Assembly: GCF_004022465.1 (NCBI RefSeq)
Contig: NZ_SAVA01000006.1
Coordinates: forward strand, 186,001 to 250,000
Direction: 5' to 3'
DNA: 64,000 bases
Origin: Rhodobacter huangdaonensis
GTDB taxonomy: Bacteria > Pseudomonadota > Alphaproteobacteria > Rhodobacterales > Rhodobacteraceae
The position numbers were made by a program, and so were the translations under genes. Positions 60,589-64,000 of the stretch are shown here, piece by piece. Below the pieces are notes generated by a model. That model made no database searches. It saw nothing but the letters and a program-made list of their open reading frames with translations, and had not been told where the DNA came from. Every line of letters begins with the position of its first letter. The first letter of the stretch is position 1.

Positions 60589-61459
60589 CGACGAAGACGC
60601 CCCGATCCATCCGCTGTTTGCCGGCGCCCCCTCCTCGACCGAGTTCAAGAAGCTGCGCAAGCGCATCGTGCGCGAGACCCGCGACGCGATCGAGAAATAC
60701 GGCATGATCGAGCGCGGCGCGCGCTGGCTGGTGTGCCTGTCGGGCGGCAAGGACAGCTACACGCTGCTTGCCGTGCTGCACGAGCTGAAATGGCGCGGCC
60801 TGCTGCCGGTCGACCTGCTCGCCTGCAACCTCGATCAGGGCCAGCCCGGCTTTCCCTCGACGGTGCTGCCGAAGTTCCTCGAGGACATGGGCGTGCCGCA
60901 CCGGATCGAGTATCAGGACACCTATTCGGTGGTGAAGGAGAAGATCCCCGAGGGCCGCACCTATTGCTCGCTGTGCTCGCGGCTGCGGCGCGGCAACCTC
61001 TACCGCATCGCGCGCGAGGAGGGCTGTTCCGCCGTCGTTCTGGGCCATCACCGCGACGACATCCTCGAGACCTTCTTCATGAACCTGTTCCACGGCGGGC
61101 GTCTGGCGACGATGCCGCCGAAGCTGGTGAACGAGGAAGGGGATCTCTTCGTCTACCGCCCGCTCGCCTTCGTTGCCGAGGCCGATTGCGAGCGATTCGC
61201 CCGCGCCATGCACTATCCGATCATCCCCTGCGATCTGTGCGGCAGTCAGGAAGGGCTGCAACGCGTTCAGGTGAAACAGATTCTCGACGGCTGGGAAGCG
61301 CGCAGCCCGGGCCGGCGGCAGATCATGTTCCGCGCCCTGATGAACGTGCGCCCGTCGCATCTGTGCGACCCCTCGATCTTCGACTTCGCGGCGCTGATGC
61401 GCGGCGCGCCGGCCGAGGGGATGCCCGCAAGCCCCGGGGTCCCGGATTTGCGCGGCTGA
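60581..61459 (+). CDS. ttcA: tRNA 2-thiocytidine biosynthesis protein TtcA
   Basis: A 292-residue PP-loop ATPase. The PP-loop is LVCLSGGKDSYTLLAVL (about residue 48). The cysteine pairs are in TYCSLCSRLRRG (about 130) and IPCDLCGSQEG (about 220), binding a 4Fe-4S cluster. GHHRDDILETFFMNLFHGGR is characteristic. It makes 2-thiocytidine-32 in tRNA. ATG 60581 has AAGGA eight bases upstream; ATG 60575 is too close to it. Confidence 0.94.
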   Translation: MLDDEDAPIHPLFAGAPSSTEFKKLRKRIVRETRDAIEKYGMIERGARWLVCLSGGKDSYTLLAVLHELKWRGLLPVDLLACNLDQGQPGFPSTVLPKFLEDMGVPHRIEYQDTYSVVKEKIPEGRTYCSLCSRLRRGNLYRIAREEGCSAVVLGHHRDDILETFFMNLFHGGRLATMPPKLVNEEGDLFVYRPLAFVAEADCERFARAMHYPIIPCDLCGSQEGLQRVQVKQILDGWEARSPGRRQIMFRALMNVRPSHLCDPSIFDFAALMRGAPAEGMPASPGVPDLRG

Positions 61460-61535
61460 ATTAACCTTCCGCTGACTTCTTCGGCCTAGCGTGACGGCTG
61501 CGGGCGGGACCCGTGCGGCACGGCTTGGGGGAAGG

Positions 61536-63077
61536 ATGATGGTCAGGTTCTGGCACATGGGCAGGGGCGGCGCCCTGCGACGCACGCGCATCGGGCCGGT
61601 CTTCGGCCGCAAGGAACTGTTGCCCTTCCTGCCGGCGATGCTGCTGGCCGGGGTCTGGTTCGGCATCGACGCGATGCTGGTGATCGGCGTCACCGCGCTT
61701 GCCGTCGCCTGGCTGACCCGCCCCCTCGCCCCCGCCGCCGACAGTGCCGGCGGCGACGGCGTCACCGGCCTGCCACTGCGCCGCGAAAGCGAGCTGCTGA
61801 TGGAGGATCTGCTGCGCGAGGCGGAGCGGACCGGGCGGCACACCGCCTGCCTGGTGGTCGGCTGCGACGAGAGCGAGCGGCTGGAGCGGCAGCTCCTGCC
61901 CGACGAGTTCGAAACCCTGCTGCAACTGCTTGCAGACCGGCTGCGCGGCGCCGTGCGCGAAAGCGACCGGCTCGGCCGGCTCGGCGGCACGCGCTTCGCG
62001 GTGATGCTGCACCCGACGCAGCGGCAGGACCTCGAAAGCCTGATCCAGCTTGCGGCGCGGCTGCAGACCGGCTGCGAGGAACCCTATTCGGTGAAGGGGC
62101 GCAGCCTCGCGCCCAGCGTCCATGTCGGCTTTTGCCTGATGCGGCGCGCGCCGGTGCCGACCGGGGCCGGGCTGATCGCCGCGGCCGAGGGGGCGGCGGA
62201 AGAGGCCCGGCGCAACGGGCCAAGCGCGATCCGCGCCTTCTCCTCCGAGGTGCAGCACAGCCAGCGCGGCCACAGCGCGCTTGCCGCCGAGGTATTCGAG
62301 GCGCTCGAAGCCGCCCAGATCGTCTGCCATTTCCGCCCGCAGCTTTCCACCGACACCGGCGAGGTCTCGGGGATGGAGGCGGTGCCGCGCTGGCTGCATC
62401 GCGAGCGCGGCATCCTCACCGAGGCCGAGATCCTGCCCGCGATCGATTCGGAGGGGCTGCGCGAAAGGCTGGCGGAGCTGATGTTCTACCAGGGCTTCGG
62501 CGCGCTGCGCAGCTGGCAGCGGGTCGGGCTGCCGGTCAGCACGCTGTCGATCGGCATCTCGCCCGAGGTGCTGTCGAACCCCAAAATGGCGACGCGGCTG
62601 AAATGGGAACTCGAACGCTTCGACATCGAGCCGGAGCGGCTGCGCCTGGTGCTGAGCGGTGGCGCGATCTCGCGCTTCGACGACGAGGTGATCCGGCGCA
62701 ATCTCGTGCATTGCACCGCGCTTGGCTGCCAGCTCGAACTTGCCGGGCTCGGCACCGGCGAGGTGCCGGTCAGCGCGATCCGCAGCACCGGCGCGCAGCG
62801 CGTGCGCATCCATGCAAGCTTTGTGCGCAATGTCGACACCGACCCCGATCAGCAGCGCCTTGTCACTGCGATCATCACCATGGCCGAGCAGATCGGCATC
62901 GAGACCCTCGCCGAGGGGGTATCGAGCATCGGCGAGCATGCGATGCTCTCCCAGCTCGGCGCGAACCACGTCCAGGGCGACGCGATCGCCCCGCCGATGC
63001 GCCTCGAGGAGACCTTCGACTGGCTCGAGCGCCACACCGAGAAGCTGGCGGCGACGCCGCGCATCCAGGGCAGCTGA
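61536..63077 (+). CDS. Degenerate GGDEF-EAL domain protein
   Basis: A protein of about 513 residues. A short N-terminal membrane segment (FLPAMLLAGVWFGIDAMLVI) precedes a GGDEF-like domain (DRLGRLGGTRFAVMLHPTQR, about residue 160) in which GGDEF is replaced by GGTRF. The EAL-like domain has GMEAVPRW instead of EALLRW, LAGLGTG for DDFGTG, and keeps TLAEGVSS and VQGDAIAPP. The catalytic acids are mostly gone, so it should be unable to make or degrade c-di-GMP. It may still bind it or a protein. A second ATG at 61539 is equally possible. Confidence 0.85.
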   Translation: MMVRFWHMGRGGALRRTRIGPVFGRKELLPFLPAMLLAGVWFGIDAMLVIGVTALAVAWLTRPLAPAADSAGGDGVTGLPLRRESELLMEDLLREAERTGRHTACLVVGCDESERLERQLLPDEFETLLQLLADRLRGAVRESDRLGRLGGTRFAVMLHPTQRQDLESLIQLAARLQTGCEEPYSVKGRSLAPSVHVGFCLMRRAPVPTGAGLIAAAEGAAEEARRNGPSAIRAFSSEVQHSQRGHSALAAEVFEALEAAQIVCHFRPQLSTDTGEVSGMEAVPRWLHRERGILTEAEILPAIDSEGLRERLAELMFYQGFGALRSWQRVGLPVSTLSIGISPEVLSNPKMATRLKWELERFDIEPERLRLVLSGGAISRFDDEVIRRNLVHCTALGCQLELAGLGTGEVPVSAIRSTGAQRVRIHASFVRNVDTDPDQQRLVTAIITMAEQIGIETLAEGVSSIGEHAMLSQLGANHVQGDAIAPPMRLEETFDWLERHTEKLAATPRIQGS

Positions 63078-63233
63078 GCCGGGCGGCGGGCGGCGGCGCA
63101 GACGGGACCAAACCCGCCTTCGCCCCGGCCGGAGCCCATGGTTTCCTCGTGATTTCGGGGAAAAGCGCTTGACCTTTGGCCGCCCCTTCGATTGAACCAC
63201 CGCAAACCCGGACCGGCAGGCGGATGGACCCCC

Positions 63234-64000
63234 ATGGATAGCCAGAACAAGAACCTCATCATCGCGACCGTCCTTTCGGCGCTCGTGCTGATCGGTTGGA
63301 CCTACTTCTTCCCGCCGGAGCCCGCGGCCCCGACAGACGGCACCCCGGTTGCGGCACAGACCGCCACCCCGGCCGCGCCCGCGGCCCCTGCTGCGGTGGC
63401 CGGCGCGACGCTCGATGCCGCGACGGCGGCGGCCCAGACGAGCGATGCGAATGCCCCGCGCATCCGCATCGACACGCCGGCGCTCACCGGCACGATCTCG
63501 CTGCTCGGCGGCCGCTTCGACGACCTGTCGCTGCGGAAATACAAGGAAACGCTCGAGCCCGACTCGCCGCTGGTGCGCCTGCTTGCCCCGGTGGGCAGCA
63601 CCGATCTGAACGCCAAGCCCTATTACACGGTCTATGGCTGGTCGCCCGCCGGCGGGCTCGACCCGGCGCTGGTGCCCGGGCCGAAGACGCTGTGGACCGC
63701 GCCCGCCGATGCCGTGCTGACCCCGAAGACCCCGGTCACGCTGAGCTGGGACAACGGCGCGGGCCTGCGCTTCACCCGCACGATCTCGGTCGATGACAAC
63801 TACCTCTTCACCATCGCCCAGGGCGTCGAGAACAACACCGGCGCGCCGGTGCGCCTTGCCCCCTATGGCATCATCGCCCGCCACGGCATTCCGGAAAGCC
63901 GCCGCGTCTACGTGCTGCACGAAGGTGCGGTGCGGATGACCGACAACACGCTCGAAGAGATCAAGTACAAGAACCTGACCAAGCTCGACGCCGTCGCCGG
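63234..64000 (+). CDS. yidC: Membrane protein insertase YidC, N-terminal part
   Basis: The first 255 residues of YidC, cut by the window end. The N-terminal helix NLIIATVLSALVLIGWTYFF is followed by an Ala/Pro-rich linker and the start of the periplasmic P1 domain (DTPALTGTISLLGGRFDDLS; DNYLFTIAQGVENNTG). It inserts and folds inner-membrane proteins. The start at 63234 gives MDSQNKNLI, the usual beginning. It belongs to the rpmH-rnpA-yidD cluster although separated by two genes. Confidence 0.96.
   Translation, partial: MDSQNKNLIIATVLSALVLIGWTYFFPPEPAAPTDGTPVAAQTATPAAPAAPAAVAGATLDAATAAAQTSDANAPRIRIDTPALTGTISLLGGRFDDLSLRKYKETLEPDSPLVRLLAPVGSTDLNAKPYYTVYGWSPAGGLDPALVPGPKTLWTAPADAVLTPKTPVTLSWDNGAGLRFTRTISVDDNYLFTIAQGVENNTGAPVRLAPYGIIARHGIPESRRVYVLHEGAVRMTDNTLEEIKYKNLTKLDAVA

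Noticed and set aside
61461..63920. An 819-codon minus-strand open frame over the GGDEF-EAL and yidC genes
   Set aside because: It is antisense shadow of two recognised genes, with low-complexity Ala/Arg/His-rich translation.

Overview
The window is about 64 kb of GC-rich chromosome from an alphaproteobacterium, almost certainly a Rhodobacteraceae member (Rhodobacter/Cereibacter/Rhodovulum-like). The evidence is the aa3 oxidase cluster order ctaC-ctaB-small ORF-ctaG-ctaE-SURF1-thrC-M16 protease, a TrcR-type regulator, COQ9 beside rpsU, a PopZ-like acidic protein, an FnrL-type box, and the intergenic palindromes with GAGTATTTGGGCCAAGAAAAA arms that I associate with this family. Nearly all genes are core or metabolic. 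I see no IS element, prophage or CRISPR array.

Layout. 1-6.5 kb: end of ptsP, an EcsC-family protein, two acetyltransferases, a flavin reductase, mtnP-apt purine/methylthioadenosine salvage and a GlcD-type FAD oxidase. 6.5-13.3 kb (minus strand): a long string making and assembling cytochrome aa3 oxidase, followed by threonine synthase and a processing-peptidase-like M16 protease. 13.5-19.4 kb (plus): tldD, then a peptide ABC importer (two permeases and a fused double ATPase, with no binding protein) and a P1-family self-processing peptidase, which looks like a peptide uptake and degradation unit. 19.5-25.5 kb: gabD, an FnrL-box-preceded small ORF, trcR, a secreted RNase T2, a SpoIIAA-like protein, a PIG3 oxidoreductase with COQ9, and rpsU. 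25.7-37.9 kb: trkH, Lrp/ald, mscL, GST, suhB, an Fsr-like MFS exporter, divergent metR/metF, a thioesterase, a frameshifted DUF2235 hydrolase, and ornithine decarboxylase divergent from an Lrp regulator.

37.9-52.2 kb: valS-DUF1992, crotonase, HisC-like aminotransferase, DUF305 protein, serine-glyoxylate-type aminotransferase, MsbA-like ABC exporter with ygfZ, a conserved small Rhodobacterales protein, the PopZ-like protein, tolC and pcm. 52.3-57.3 kb: a block bounded by tRNA-Cys and tRNA-Arg holding two glycosyltransferases and a sulfotransferase-like gene, probably for surface glycan modification. 57.4-64 kb: a DUF4405 membrane protein and an orphan histidine kinase, then the conserved rpmH-rnpA-yidD-(ttcA, degenerate GGDEF-EAL)-yidC cluster, cut off by the window end.

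The observations most worth a second look are: a palindromic repeat that recurs between genes and also sits in frame inside the linker of the double ABC ATPase; a G8 homopolymer that breaks the reading frame of the DUF2235 gene; the FnrL box and perfect inverted repeat ahead of a tiny gene; the peptide transport/peptidase unit without a binding protein; and a GGDEF-EAL protein lacking its catalytic signatures within the rnpA-yidC cluster. I did not find a clear new defence or mobile system.
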